Shown here: one piece after another, positions 55,171 to 64,000 of the stretch
Numbering within the stretch: position 1 is the first letter of the stretch
Layout: each line of letters begins with the position of its first letter
DNA from: Moraxellaceae bacterium
Lineage (GTDB): Bacteria; Pseudomonadota; Gammaproteobacteria; Pseudomonadales; Moraxellaceae
Direction of reading: 5' to 3'
Length of the DNA stretch: 64,000 nt
NCBI GenBank assembly: GCA_024234595.1
Contig: JACKNZ010000008.1
Location: 62,001-126,000 of the forward strand
Notes under the pieces: generated by a model
Seen by the model: only the letters and a program-made list of their open reading frames with translations
Database searches by the model: none
Told to the model about the DNA's origin: nothing
Position numbers and translations under genes: made by a program

Positions 55171-56442
55171 ATGTTGCAAGTAAATGCTGAACCCATCACC
55201 AAACCACTGATGGTTTTTATTATTCTATTACCTATACTCACCTTTATCTCTAAAGCAGCTGGTGATATTTATTTATCACTTACCGCTATATTTTTTATTG
55301 TGTATAGTATTAAACATAAAAATTTCGAATATTTGCAATGGGGTTGGGTAAAGGCAATCTTTGTATTTTGGCTATTTGCGATGATTAGTGCATGGTTTAC
55401 ACCCTTTCCCAAAGAGGCATTTATACAATCACTTATTTATATTCGTTGGCCATTGGCTGCGATGGCTTTGGTTCTTTATGTATTTAATAAATCAGAGCGT
55501 TTATTATTATTTGAAAAAGCGGCAGCTGTTTTTTTGTTGTTGATAGTGATGGATGGTGTTTTACAAATGGTAACGGGTACAGATATTTTGGGTCACCCGA
55601 TTATTGAAGGTTCTCGTATGACGGGTTTTTTTAGTAAAAGAGTACTTGGAGTATATAGCTTTAAATTGTTTTTCTTTTGCTTTTTAGTCGTATATATATC
55701 TATTCCTAAAACTATAAGAAATATTTTTATAATGACTCTGATTATTGTTTTATTTAATATATTTTTGCTTTTTACTGGTGAGAGGATAGTGTTTTTGCTT
55801 GGCGTATTGTTTTTGATTTTTTGGAGTGTGGCGATATTTTTAACAGTTCCTTCATTAAGAAAGTTACTTTATGTGAGTCTATTAACAGTGCTAGTGTTAT
55901 TTACAGTATTGATAATATTTAATCATGCCATTTTAGTTAAGCGAGCAATGCCTTTTATAGAAGCACTTAAAAATTTTTCCTCTACAACCTATAGTGATAT
56001 TTTTAATTCTGCCTATCAATTGTGGCAAACAAGTCCTTTGGTTGGGGTTGGTACTCGAATGTACAATGAAGTTTGTGTTGCTAAATTGGGCTACCCAGAG
56101 GATGAGGCTTTATTTGAGCAGGTCTCAGGTTTATGTGTGAGGCATCCACATAACATTTACCTTGAGCTATTAGCACAAAATGGCATTTTGGGGTTGATAT
56201 TATTTATGGTTGTGCTTTATAGCATCTTCCGAATTATTGCAGCCAAACAACTTTGGAAAATAGACCCATTGTTGACAACCATAATTAGTAGCTCAGTGAT
56301 AGTTATTTTTTGGCCGCTTGCATCCTCAATGAGTATTTTTGCTAATAATTATGCTGGTGCTGTTTGGCTTACAATTGCTTGGGCGATTGCGCGATCACGT
56401 ATTATGCGGATTCATAATACCCATAGTGAAGAGAAAAAATAA
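55171..56442 (+). CDS. O-antigen ligase/polymerase-like membrane protein 2
   Basis: 423 residues, with many hydrophobic helices and the large periplasmic loop of the Wzy/WaaL class, including PLVGVGTRMYNEVC and VRHPHNIYLELLAQNGILGL. The helices are rich in Phe, Ile and Val and the codons more AT-rich than in the upstream gene. Two such proteins in one locus suggest one ligase and one polymerase, or two ligases with different substrates. Ends with the 1-base-overlapped start of the next gene. Confidence 0.8.
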   Translation: MLQVNAEPITKPLMVFIILLPILTFISKAAGDIYLSLTAIFFIVYSIKHKNFEYLQWGWVKAIFVFWLFAMISAWFTPFPKEAFIQSLIYIRWPLAAMALVLYVFNKSERLLLFEKAAAVFLLLIVMDGVLQMVTGTDILGHPIIEGSRMTGFFSKRVLGVYSFKLFFFCFLVVYISIPKTIRNIFIMTLIIVLFNIFLLFTGERIVFLLGVLFLIFWSVAIFLTVPSLRKLLYVSLLTVLVLFTVLIIFNHAILVKRAMPFIEALKNFSSTTYSDIFNSAYQLWQTSPLVGVGTRMYNEVCVAKLGYPEDEALFEQVSGLCVRHPHNIYLELLAQNGILGLILFMVVLYSIFRIIAAKQLWKIDPLLTTIISSSVIVIFWPLASSMSIFANNYAGAVWLTIAWAIARSRIMRIHNTHSEEKK

Positions 56443-57359
56443 TGAACGTATGGCAACGATTTTTACAAAGGCAAGCGCACAGACAAGGCCGAAAATTAGA
56501 TAAAATAGAAGAGCAAAATCTACGTCAGCAATGGTTTTTATTGGCAGGAGAGTCAGTGCAGGGAGTATATCCTGAGCCGCAGTATTTAAACCCAATTTAT
56601 CCGCCTAGCAATCGTTTTTGGGCAGATCCTTTTTTGTGGTCTAAAGAGGGGCGATACTTTATTTTTTTTGAGGATTTTCCTTTTTCAACGTGGCGTGGCT
56701 TCATTAGTGTGATAGAAATTGACCAATATGGGCGGCAAATTTCTGATTCAAAGCCTGTTATTGAAGAAAGCTATCATTTGTCATATCCATTTTTGTTTGA
56801 ACATCACAACGAATTGTATATGATGCCCGAAAAATGCTCACAAAATCGGGTCGATATCTATCGATGTATTGAATTTCCTTATCGATGGGTATTAGATAAA
56901 ACCCTTATTTCAGGTTATAAAATTGTGGACAGTACTTTGTTGCAATACCAAAATAAATGGTGGTTATTGGCAGCAATGAAGCATGGGCGTGTGCGTATTA
57001 ATGAGTCATTATTTGGCTTTTATGCTGATTCCCCTATAAGTGAAACATGGACTCCTCATGCATCTAATCCTTTAGTGCGTGACTTATGTGGAGGACGGCC
57101 TGCTGGGCGGATTGTGCAGGATAATCAAGGAAGGCTATTGCGGCCTTCTCAAAATTGCCAACGACGTTATGGATATGGTCTCAACCTGAATAAAATCACT
57201 AAGTTAACGCCAACCGAGTATAGTGAAGAAGTGGTGTGGCAAAAAAACGCGACTGAAATTAACCATGAATGGCGAGCGATGCATCATCTAGACTATCATC
57301 AGGGCATGATAGTTATGGATGCTCAACGCTTATTACCCTTATCAGAGACACAAAATTGA
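56442..57359 (+). CDS. GINT1-N-like (beta-propeller) protein, putative sugar transferase
   Basis: 305 residues. The segment NRFWADPFLWSKEGRYFIFF followed by EDFPFSTWRGFISVIEID, and later YPFLFEHHNELYMMPE and KWWLLAAMKHG, match the five-bladed propeller domain found at the N-terminus of glucosamine inositolphosphorylceramide transferase-like and formyltransferase-linked proteins in sugar loci. No transferase domain follows. It may act in glycan modification with the downstream GT4, which overlaps it by 4 bases. Function is uncertain. Confidence 0.6.
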   Translation: MNVWQRFLQRQAHRQGRKLDKIEEQNLRQQWFLLAGESVQGVYPEPQYLNPIYPPSNRFWADPFLWSKEGRYFIFFEDFPFSTWRGFISVIEIDQYGRQISDSKPVIEESYHLSYPFLFEHHNELYMMPEKCSQNRVDIYRCIEFPYRWVLDKTLISGYKIVDSTLLQYQNKWWLLAAMKHGRVRINESLFGFYADSPISETWTPHASNPLVRDLCGGRPAGRIVQDNQGRLLRPSQNCQRRYGYGLNLNKITKLTPTEYSEEVVWQKNATEINHEWRAMHHLDYHQGMIVMDAQRLLPLSETQN

Positions 57360-58471
57360 ATCAAGCAGTTATAGCAATTATTTTGCCTCCTCGTGAGCGG
57401 TTTCGCCCCGCAGATGCAGGGGCTGTTGCATTAACAGTCAAAGACTTTGTGTTGGCAAGTCAGTATGCGTCACGTTCAAAGTTAGTAGTTATAGGCCGAG
57501 AAACATATCCTTTTGCTAACGTACCTTACCAATATGTATCACAGTCGTTTTTGGGGCGCGTATTGGGTACAACTAAAGGTTATGGCTATGATTGTTGTCA
57601 GTGGCTTAAGAAACACCGTTCGATAGCCATAGTTGAAGTACATAATCGCATCCCATTAGCATTATTTATAAAAAAAAAATACCCACATTTAAAAGTATGT
57701 TTACATCTGCATAATGATCCATATGGTATGCAAGGTGCAAAAACGCAAACACAACGGCACGATTTATTAGTGTCTCTTGATAGGATTTATTGCGTCAGTC
57801 ATTATGTGCGTCGTCAGCTTCTCGTAAACTTAGAAGAATATACAGCAAAAACACAGGTTATTTATAATGCCTTAGCACTGCCACAAAAACTTATAAATCT
57901 TGAACGAAAGCAAAATTATATTGTATATGTTGGACGTTTTATTCCCGAAAAAGGGGTACTTGAGCTAGCACAAGCCTTAGCACTGGTATTGCCGCAGTTT
58001 CCACAATGGAAGGCAGTATTTTTGGGTGCTTGGGGGTTTGGTCATGCTGCGGGTAAAAGTGTGTATGAGCAATCTGTATATACAGCGTTGGCTGACATTG
58101 GGGCGCAAGTTGAGTTTAAAGGTCATGTATCACAAGCAGAAGTGATGCAAACTTTAGCAATATCTTCGGTTGTAGTTGTGCCATCAACCTGTGGCGAAGC
58201 ATTTGGTCGTGTTGCGTTAGAGGCAATGAGTATGACAAATGCTGTTGTGGTATCGCATTTAGGCGCTTTACCTGAGATTGTTGGTGACGCGGGAGTTATT
58301 TTGGCCAAATTAACACCTGATTATTTGGCGCAACAATTGATAAATTTGCTCTTGCATCCAGATAAAATACGTTCCCTTGCGACAGCAGCTCAGCAGCAGT
58401 CGCAATTCAAATTCAGTTTAGCAACGCAGGTTGCTCAATTAGATGACTCACGTCAACAGTTTATGGAGTAA
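57356..58471 (+). CDS. GT4 family glycosyltransferase (LPS locus)
   Basis: 371 residues, GT-B: an N-terminal half with VEVHNRIPLALFIKKKYPHL and HLHNDPYGMQGAK, and a nucleotide-sugar half with YVGRFIPEKGVLELAQALAL and VPSTCGEAFGRVALEAMSMT (E-x7-E). The TTG start overlapping the previous TGA (TTGA) was chosen because an upstream continuation lies wholly inside the preceding gene and is not conserved-looking. Predicted retaining sugar transferase for LPS. Confidence 0.85.
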   Translation: MNQAVIAIILPPRERFRPADAGAVALTVKDFVLASQYASRSKLVVIGRETYPFANVPYQYVSQSFLGRVLGTTKGYGYDCCQWLKKHRSIAIVEVHNRIPLALFIKKKYPHLKVCLHLHNDPYGMQGAKTQTQRHDLLVSLDRIYCVSHYVRRQLLVNLEEYTAKTQVIYNALALPQKLINLERKQNYIVYVGRFIPEKGVLELAQALALVLPQFPQWKAVFLGAWGFGHAAGKSVYEQSVYTALADIGAQVEFKGHVSQAEVMQTLAISSVVVVPSTCGEAFGRVALEAMSMTNAVVVSHLGALPEIVGDAGVILAKLTPDYLAQQLINLLLHPDKIRSLATAAQQQSQFKFSLATQVAQLDDSRQQFME

Positions 58472-58477
58472 AGCCTT

Positions 58478-59485
58478 ATGCATATTTGCCAAATTGTTGC
58501 CAGTTGGGAACATGGAGGTTTAGAAAAGCACGTCATTGAATTGAGTAATGAGTTAAGTAAAGACCATCAATTGACGGTGCTCGCTCACCCCCTCATGAAA
58601 CAGTATTTTGAAAATGCTGTTCATTTTGTGCCTGTCGACTTCTCTCGCTCACGCTGGTCATTAAGTTTACATAGAGATTTAATACGAATTCTTAATCAAA
58701 TTAAGCCAAATGTTATCCATGCACAGGCCAACAAAGCTGCTTTATTGGTAAAGCGAATTCGTCCTTTTGTTAAGTGCAGTAGTCGATTTGTAGCTACTTT
58801 ACACAATCAAAAGGACAACACTCGTATGTTTGAAGGCTTTGATAATGTGATTGTGGTTAGTCCTCGACTTGCCTCATTAGTCAAAAATACGCCAACTACT
58901 GCCATTTACAATGGCGTTCGCTTACCTCCGTCTTCAAAAATCGTAACTCGTCAAGAGATTGCTCAAGAGTTTGGCTTAGATGCGCAAACCCCCATTTTGA
59001 TAGCCGTCGGACGCTTAGTTGACGCAAAAGGATTTGATGTGTTAATAGAGGCGGCAGCAAAGGCACAAGTACAATTGTTAATAGTGGGGGATGGTGAGCT
59101 CAAAGCAGATTTACAAAAAAAAATTAACCAATTACAAGCAACAGTCGTTTTAGCGGGTTTTAGGCAAGATGTACTACGTTTAATGTCGGCTGCTGATGGG
59201 TTTGTTTTGAGTTCCCGTCATGAAGGGTTCGCTTATGTTTTTGTCGAAGCATTACTGTCTAAACGAACCATAATTGCGACTTCAATTCCTATGGTAAAGG
59301 ATTTTATGCCAGAAGAGCTGATTGTTCCTATTGCAGATGTTGATGCATTAGCAACTAAGTTAAAGTGGGCAGTCTCTCATCTGTCCCAATGGCAGTACTT
59401 GATGCAGCCTAGTTTTAATAAGGCGCAGAATCTGTTGACTTTAGAGGCAATGGCAGCATCTACGTTAGCAGTTTATAACTTATAA
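58478..59485 (+). CDS. GT4 family glycosyltransferase (LPS locus, paralogue B)
   Basis: 335 residues, the paralogue of the protein encoded at 51341: IVASWEHGGLEKHVIELSNE, IKPNVIHAQANKAALLV and LSSRHEGFAYVFVEALLSKR align with its corresponding segments. Donor site stretch LLIVGDGELKADLQKKINQL is typical. Probably the same type of reaction on another acceptor position. Six bases separate it from the previous gene. Confidence 0.87.
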   Translation: MHICQIVASWEHGGLEKHVIELSNELSKDHQLTVLAHPLMKQYFENAVHFVPVDFSRSRWSLSLHRDLIRILNQIKPNVIHAQANKAALLVKRIRPFVKCSSRFVATLHNQKDNTRMFEGFDNVIVVSPRLASLVKNTPTTAIYNGVRLPPSSKIVTRQEIAQEFGLDAQTPILIAVGRLVDAKGFDVLIEAAAKAQVQLLIVGDGELKADLQKKINQLQATVVLAGFRQDVLRLMSAADGFVLSSRHEGFAYVFVEALLSKRTIIATSIPMVKDFMPEELIVPIADVDALATKLKWAVSHLSQWQYLMQPSFNKAQNLLTLEAMAASTLAVYNL

Positions 59486-59498
59486 AGAGTATCTAATA

Positions 59499-60428
59499 GT
59501 GTTGTATCGTGTCGGTTTGGTTGTTCCTACCTTAAATGCAGGAGAGAAGTGGCCAGCTTGGTTAGCGGCTGTTGCTGAGCAAAATTACCCTTTACAGCGT
59601 AAGTTAGTTATTGATTCTTCGTCAACTGATGGCACGGTAGAGTTAGCACAAGCTCAGGGTTTTGAAGTTTTAACGATATTCCGAGCAGAATTTAATCATG
59701 GTGCAACACGGCAAATGGCCGCAGAGTATTTAAGTGATTGTGAATTAGTGGTATTTTTAACGCAAGATGCTATTTTAGCGCAGCAAGATGCGATAGAAAA
59801 ATTGGTGTCAGTGTTTAAGAATACTGATGTTTCATTAAGTTATGGCCGACAATTGCCTCATTTAGATGCTCAGTTAATAGGGGCTCATGCGCGTTTATTT
59901 AATTACGGAGCACAGAGTCGTCTTAAAGAGCGTGCAGATATTCCCAATTTGGGGATTAAAACGACATTTTGCTCGGACTCTTTTGCGTGTTACCGTCGCG
60001 AAGATTTATTAGCTATTGGCGGCTTTAAGAGTGACTTAATTTTTGGTGAAGATGCACACATTGCAGCACGTTTAGTGTTGAAAAATAAAAAAATTGCCTA
60101 TGTTGCTGAGGCATTAGTCTATCACTCACATGATTATACATTTGCACAAGACTTTAAGCGTTATTTTGACATTGGTGTATTTCATGCACGAGAGGCTGAG
60201 ATTTTTTCTCAGTTTGGCAATGTTTCAGGTGAAGGGCTACGTTTTGTTAAATCAGAGTTAAGGTATGTGTGTCAAAAAAGACAGTTTTTATTGATTTTTA
60301 GTGTCATAATACGCACATTTGCGAAGTATGTAGCTTATAAAATTGGGCGTTATGAACGATTACTACCTTTAAGCTTAAAACGTTTTTTAAGTATGCATCG
60401 TGGTTATTGGCAATGTGATCGTGATTAA
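59499..60428 (+). CDS. GT2 glycosyltransferase, rhamnosyltransferase-like
   Basis: 309 residues, GT-A: VGLVVPTLNAGEKWPAWL, IDSSSTDGTVELAQAQGFEV, the DxD-like VVFLTQDAILAQQDAIEKL region, and FGEDAHIAARLVLKN with the general base. The pattern FNHGATRQMAAEYL is typical for WcaA/rhamnosyltransferases that use dTDP-rhamnose. rfbB downstream would provide part of that donor's pathway. Starts at GTG. Last gene before a 221-base gap and a strand switch. Confidence 0.82.
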   Translation: MLYRVGLVVPTLNAGEKWPAWLAAVAEQNYPLQRKLVIDSSSTDGTVELAQAQGFEVLTIFRAEFNHGATRQMAAEYLSDCELVVFLTQDAILAQQDAIEKLVSVFKNTDVSLSYGRQLPHLDAQLIGAHARLFNYGAQSRLKERADIPNLGIKTTFCSDSFACYRREDLLAIGGFKSDLIFGEDAHIAARLVLKNKKIAYVAEALVYHSHDYTFAQDFKRYFDIGVFHAREAEIFSQFGNVSGEGLRFVKSELRYVCQKRQFLLIFSVIIRTFAKYVAYKIGRYERLLPLSLKRFLSMHRGYWQCDRD

Positions 60429-60649
60429 TAAATATTTTTTATTTTTTAGGTTCATAGTTATTATACAATCTTACATGGTCGCTAGCTGGGTATGATGCCA
60501 CTGATTGATGAAAGATTATGCTCAACAAGAAGCGATATGTTCGGTTAAGTTGGCGCATACGTGACATATACACATATGCATTGACTGTTCGGATGTAGTG
60601 TAATTAGAGATATAAAAGCATCAATTAGTAATAATGAGTAATGTGCTTT
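60429..60649. other. Intergenic gap between convergent LPS genes
   Basis: 221 AT-rich bases between the rhamnosyltransferase-like gene (+) and the flippase gene (-). No gene, strong hairpin or known repeat is visible; short open stretches on + (up to 25 codons from 60518) lack a ribosome binding site. It may be a relic of rearrangement at the module border. Confidence 0.4.
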
Positions 60650-61975
60650 TTATTTGTTGTAACTTTTTGATTGGTTTTTATTGTAATAGAGTTCCTGATG
60701 AGATAGATAAAATAGAAAAATAGCATCAATGATTACACGAATAAGCCATGCACTAGCAGCACCATTAAGTCCAAAATGCTCAATAAAAAAGAGTAGTAGT
60801 GGAATATAAATGACTAGTTCAATAACATGCAATGTGGCAGTGATGTGTGGTTTTCCTATGCCCTGGATTAGTGCATAGGGAATATGAGCTAATCCGTTCA
60901 CCAACACGCCAATCGATAGTATTTGCATCACGAGACTGCTTTGTTGAGCGAATGCCTCATTTAGCCATAGTCGAAGAAATAATGGTGCTCCAAGTATGAT
61001 AGCAAATACAGGTAATACTAGTGTCGAAGTGTATATTAATGATTTCTGATAAGTAGCACGCATCGCAGACAATTGATTATCCCCACTACCATGTAGATGT
61101 GCAAATCGGGGAAAGGCAACACCAGCAATGGCGGCAGGTATTACGAGCAGTTTGATTACTACTTCGTAAGGGGTGGTGTAGTACGTAACAGCAGAAATAC
61201 TTAAGAGTACACCAATAAACAAACGATCCATATGTACCATGATGGGACTAATGATATTACTGATAGTCATCCAGCCTCCAAAACGAAATAAAATAGGGAT
61301 TTCAGCGCGTGAAAAAGTGATTTGCCAAAAAGATGGAACTTTATGACTACATAGCCATAAAAAAGCGAGTATTGTTGCTAGTCTAGTTAGCATGAGTGCG
61401 AAAAAAATTGCCGAGAGACTGTGTGAGAATGGTAAGACGGCTACTGGTGCAACAAACATTAAAATACCAAGTGGGATACGTACTAAGTTGATGGCGCGGA
61501 ATTCTTGATAGGACTCCAGTACCCCGCGTATTCCTGTGGCAAATACGGTTAGTGGAATCGCGAATGCGATGATCATTAGTCCTTGAGCGGCATCCTCTTG
61601 TAATGAAACGGGAATTCTTAGCCAATTGTAGATAATTGAATGGCATAACAGTGCCATTATAATGGCAGCAATGATACCCAGCCCAAGTATTAGGATGTTA
61701 CCAGTCCAGATTAGCGGTAATATCTCCGTGTCGCGATGCTCTGCAAGGCGTTGAGATGTCAATTGTGTTAATGCCCGACCAATTCCGAAGTCAAACAAGC
61801 TAAAATAGCCAATTAGCATCCACGCAATAGTAAGCATACCAAATTTATCAGTACCAATCTCTTGAATCAGAATAGGAATACTAATCAGAGCTGCTAGCAT
61901 GGGAGCAATTTGCCCTAGTAAATTCCATAATATGTTTTTAGAAAAGCTAGGTTTAATTTCAGGCGAGTTATTCAT
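60650..61975 (-). CDS. Oligosaccharide flippase, Wzx-like (MATE/MVF fold)
   Basis: 441 residues, about twelve to fourteen helices: SFSKNILWNLLGQIAPMLAA, IGTDKFGMLTIAWMLIGYFS with FDFGIGRALTQLTSQRL, and GVAFPRFAHLH. These are typical of polysaccharide biosynthesis proteins that flip undecaprenyl-linked oligosaccharide to the periplasm. It is the only minus-strand gene in the LPS locus, 76 bases before the next divergent frame's earliest possible start. Provides a substrate for the ligase-like proteins. Confidence 0.85.
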   Translation of the reverse strand: MNNSPEIKPSFSKNILWNLLGQIAPMLAALISIPILIQEIGTDKFGMLTIAWMLIGYFSLFDFGIGRALTQLTSQRLAEHRDTEILPLIWTGNILILGLGIIAAIIMALLCHSIIYNWLRIPVSLQEDAAQGLMIIAFAIPLTVFATGIRGVLESYQEFRAINLVRIPLGILMFVAPVAVLPFSHSLSAIFFALMLTRLATILAFLWLCSHKVPSFWQITFSRAEIPILFRFGGWMTISNIISPIMVHMDRLFIGVLLSISAVTYYTTPYEVVIKLLVIPAAIAGVAFPRFAHLHGSGDNQLSAMRATYQKSLIYTSTLVLPVFAIILGAPLFLRLWLNEAFAQQSSLVMQILSIGVLVNGLAHIPYALIQGIGKPHITATLHVIELVIYIPLLLFFIEHFGLNGAASAWLIRVIIDAIFLFYLSHQELYYNKNQSKSYNK

Positions 61976-62117
61976 GATTCGAATATTTATATTAGAGCGT
62001 GGTAGTAAACATCATGATGACGTATTGAGCAAGATTTGAATAAAGAGATTTTTGTTTTCTTATATCAACTTGGCGATAGTATTTGACAGAAGTATTGGTA
62101 TAAATATAGGAGATTTA

Positions 62118-63020
62118 ATGAAAATCGCAGTCTTGATGTCAACCTATAATGGTGAAAAATATTTATCTATTCAGTTGGAGTCTTTATTAGCTCAAAAAGA
62201 TATTGATCTAACAATATTTGTTCGAGATGATGGCTCTTCTGACACTACGCCAAATGTGTTGGCGCGATTTGCAGCTCAACATAACAATATTCATCTACGA
62301 TTAGAAAAAAATATTGGTGTCATTGCCAGTTTTTTTGATTTGATGACAACAGTTGAAGATAGTTTCGATTATTATGCGCTTGCCGATCAAGATGATTACT
62401 GGTTGCCTGAAAAGCTCATTTCAGCCGTTAGTAAATTAGAGCAACAATCAAAAGATAAGCCTTTATTATATTGTTCGGCATTAGAGTTTGTTGACAAGGA
62501 TTTGGCACATTTGGGAATGTCAAATTTAAACTTTAAGCCATCTTTTGGAAATGCTTTGGTTGAAAATATAGTCACGGGGTGTACGGCTGTATTTAATAAT
62601 TCACTCAAAAAATTAGCAAAGAGTTATCAGCCCCAACAAGCGGTCATGCACGATTGGTGGTTATATTTGCTTGCCACTGCTTTTGGCCAAGTTATTTATG
62701 ACCCAATTGCCTATATCAAGTATCGTCAGCACGGAGCTAATGTTATTGGTGCAACACCAAGTTTTATGCATTTATGGCGCAGAAGATTGACTATTTTATT
62801 GCAGGCTAAACCGATTGTGTCAACACTTCAAACAGCAGAGTTTTATCAATATTACAATCAATATCTGTCAAAAGAATATCTTGAATTAGCAAAAAAGTTT
62901 GTTGAAAGAAAAACCAATATCAATGCTCGTTGGTTTATTGTTTATAGTGCATCAATCTATAAACAGAATAATTTGGATACCCTTGCAATGAAGTTTTTAA
63001 TTGCTTTAGGGCGATATTAA
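62118..63020 (+). CDS. GT2 glycosyltransferase, rhamnosyltransferase-like
   Basis: 300 residues: [60 protein letters not shown] and [15 protein letters not shown]. These match GT2 enzymes such as rhamnosyltransferases. Start chosen at the ATG after ATAGGAG; an earlier in-frame ATG adds 22 unlike residues. Divergent from the flippase gene and followed after 31 bases by rfbB, whose product leads to dTDP-rhamnose. Confidence 0.85.
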   Translation: MKIAVLMSTYNGEKYLSIQLESLLAQKDIDLTIFVRDDGSSDTTPNVLARFAAQHNNIHLRLEKNIGVIASFFDLMTTVEDSFDYYALADQDDYWLPEKLISAVSKLEQQSKDKPLLYCSALEFVDKDLAHLGMSNLNFKPSFGNALVENIVTGCTAVFNNSLKKLAKSYQPQQAVMHDWWLYLLATAFGQVIYDPIAYIKYRQHGANVIGATPSFMHLWRRRLTILLQAKPIVSTLQTAEFYQYYNQYLSKEYLELAKKFVERKTNINARWFIVYSASIYKQNNLDTLAMKFLIALGRY

Positions 63021-63051
63021 TCAATTTTTATTTTGTGTAGAGAATATCAGT

Positions 63052-64000
63052 ATGACAATATTAGTCACAGGTGGTGCAGGTTTTATTGGTGCAAATTTTG
63101 TGTTGGATTGGCTGGCACAAAGTGATGAACCGATTGTTAATTTAGATAAATTAACCTATGCAGGCAATTTGGATTCATTAAAAAGTTTAAAAAATGATGC
63201 TCGGCATATTTTTGTTCAAGGTGATATTGGTGATAAAGCGTTGGTTAGCCAATTATTAGCACAATATCAACCGCGTGCCATTTTAAATTTTGCTGCCGAA
63301 AGCCACGTTGATCGTTCGATTAAAAGTCCAACAAACTTTATTGATACCAACATTATTGGCACTTTTAACTTATTAGAAGCAGTCAGAGCCTATTGGTTAA
63401 GCCTAGACCAGCAGCTTCAGACAAGTTTTCGCTTTTTACATGTTTCTACTGATGAAGTCTATGGTTCTTTATTACCTCAAGACCCTGCTTTTGCCGAAAC
63501 CAATCAATATCAACCTAATAGTCCTTACTCGGCCTCTAAGGCGGCCTCAGATCATTTAGTGCGTGCATGGCATCATACCTATGGCTTGCCTGTGTTAACG
63601 ACTAATTGCAGCAATAACTATGGGCCATATCATTTTCCTGAAAAGTTAATTCCTTTAGTAATTTTAAATGCTTTAGCAGGCAAACCGTTGCCAATTTATG
63701 GCGATGGCCAACAAATTCGTGATTGGTTGTACGTTAAAGACCATTGTGCGGCAATTCGTTGTGTGTTGGCTAATGGCCGAGTGGGGGAAACTTATAATGT
63801 CGGTGGATGGAATGAAAAAGCTAATTTAGAGGTAGTAAAAACCATTTGTGCGTTATTAGATGAATTACAACCCAAAACATCAGGCTCGTATGCAGAGCAA
63901 ATTAGTTTTGTCCAAGATCGTGCAGGTCATGATCGTCGTTATGCCATTGATGCGTGTAAATTAGAACAAGAGTTAGGCTGGAAACCACAAGAAACCTTTG
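63052..64000 (+). CDS. rfbB: dTDP-glucose 4,6-dehydratase RfbB, 5' part
   Basis: Second step of dTDP-L-rhamnose synthesis. The frame is open to the window end (316 codons seen of about 350). NAD-binding [11 protein letters not shown] at residues 8-18, the catalytic STDEVYGSL and [11 protein letters not shown] (Tyr-x3-Lys), and [20 protein letters not shown] are intact. Reads without a stop up to LGWKPQETF at the end. rfbA, rfbC or rfbD probably lie beyond. Confidence 0.96.
   Translation, partial: MTILVTGGAGFIGANFVLDWLAQSDEPIVNLDKLTYAGNLDSLKSLKNDARHIFVQGDIGDKALVSQLLAQYQPRAILNFAAESHVDRSIKSPTNFIDTNIIGTFNLLEAVRAYWLSLDQQLQTSFRFLHVSTDEVYGSLLPQDPAFAETNQYQPNSPYSASKAASDHLVRAWHHTYGLPVLTTNCSNNYGPYHFPEKLIPLVILNALAGKPLPIYGDGQQIRDWLYVKDHCAAIRCVLANGRVGETYNVGGWNEKANLEVVKTICALLDELQPKTSGSYAEQISFVQDRAGHDRRYAIDACKLEQELGWKPQETF

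Noticed and set aside
57269..57355. Upstream extension of the GT4 gene starting with 29 extra residues
   Set aside because: The extension lies inside the preceding gene in another frame, has no ribosome binding site and does not look like GT4 sequence.
60518..60600. Short open frame of about 25 codons before the flippase
   Set aside because: No ribosome binding site, no recognisable family, and too short to separate from chance.

Overview
The window looks like the chromosome of an AT-leaning gammaproteobacterium. The best guess is a member of or near the Moraxellaceae/Pseudomonadales, because of three conserved neighbourhoods: dcw cluster-lpxC-dciA-M23 peptidase-secA-argJ; suhB-trmJ-cysE-isc-ndk-rlmN-pilF-rodZ-ispG; and glnE-ilvE followed by a lipopolysaccharide (LPS) glycosyltransferase locus, as in the Acinetobacter outer-core locus. 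The family-level call is inference from gene order and protein resemblance, not from any search.

Layout. (1) 1-14.4 kb: the division and cell-wall cluster, starting inside ftsI and running murE-murF-mraY-murD-ftsW-murG-murC-ddlB-ftsQ-ftsA-ftsZ, all on + and mostly tightly coupled. (2) 14.4-21.5 kb: lpxC, dciA (-), an M23 peptidase, secA and argJ. (3) 21.6-31.1 kb: a more variable stretch with two PD-(D/E)XK-like proteins, a Nudix-ThiE fusion, a PilH-like regulator, dgt, a divergent phosphoketolase-family enzyme, a two-helix ion channel, a 41-codon small ORF, an MscS channel with a cyclic-nucleotide domain, and suhB. (4) 31.2-43.9 kb: trmJ-cysE-(unknown)-iscRSUA-hscBA-fdx-iscX, then ndk, rlmN, pilF, rodZ and ispG. 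(5) 44-50 kb: glnA with a sigma-54-type promoter, a DUF4124 protein, glnE and ilvE. (6) 50.4-64 kb: an LPS/oligosaccharide locus with an ELM1-family protein, several GT2 and GT4 glycosyltransferases, two O-antigen ligase/polymerase-like membrane proteins, a NodB-type deacetylase, a GINT1-N-like propeller protein, a Wzx-like flippase on the opposite strand, and rfbB cut by the window end.

How the genes work together. Regions 1, 2 and 6 build the envelope: MurC-F, MraY, MurG and FtsW/I make septal peptidoglycan; FtsQAZ organise division; LpxC commits carbon to lipid A; the last locus decorates it. The isc genes supply Fe-S clusters to enzymes encoded nearby (RlmN, IspG, Fdx). GlnE modifies GlnA, and the two lie in one neighbourhood.

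The most striking non-gene signal is a dispersed set of intergenic palindromes: about ten copies of a CTCACCC..CTCTCCC/GGGAGAGGG hairpin family, two elements with GACTTACGC-type ends, one element with GTAGGGCG ends abutting ftsZ, one TGTAGCC element, and a TTTCGACTCCGCTCAACC repeat that supplies the last codons of murF. No rRNA, tRNA, CRISPR array, intact insertion sequence or prophage was seen. No clearly new biological system was found. The best candidates for follow-up are the divergent phosphoketolase relative, the repeat set (including its insertions within isc), the cNMP-MscS/channel/small-ORF trio, and the GINT1-like protein of the LPS locus.
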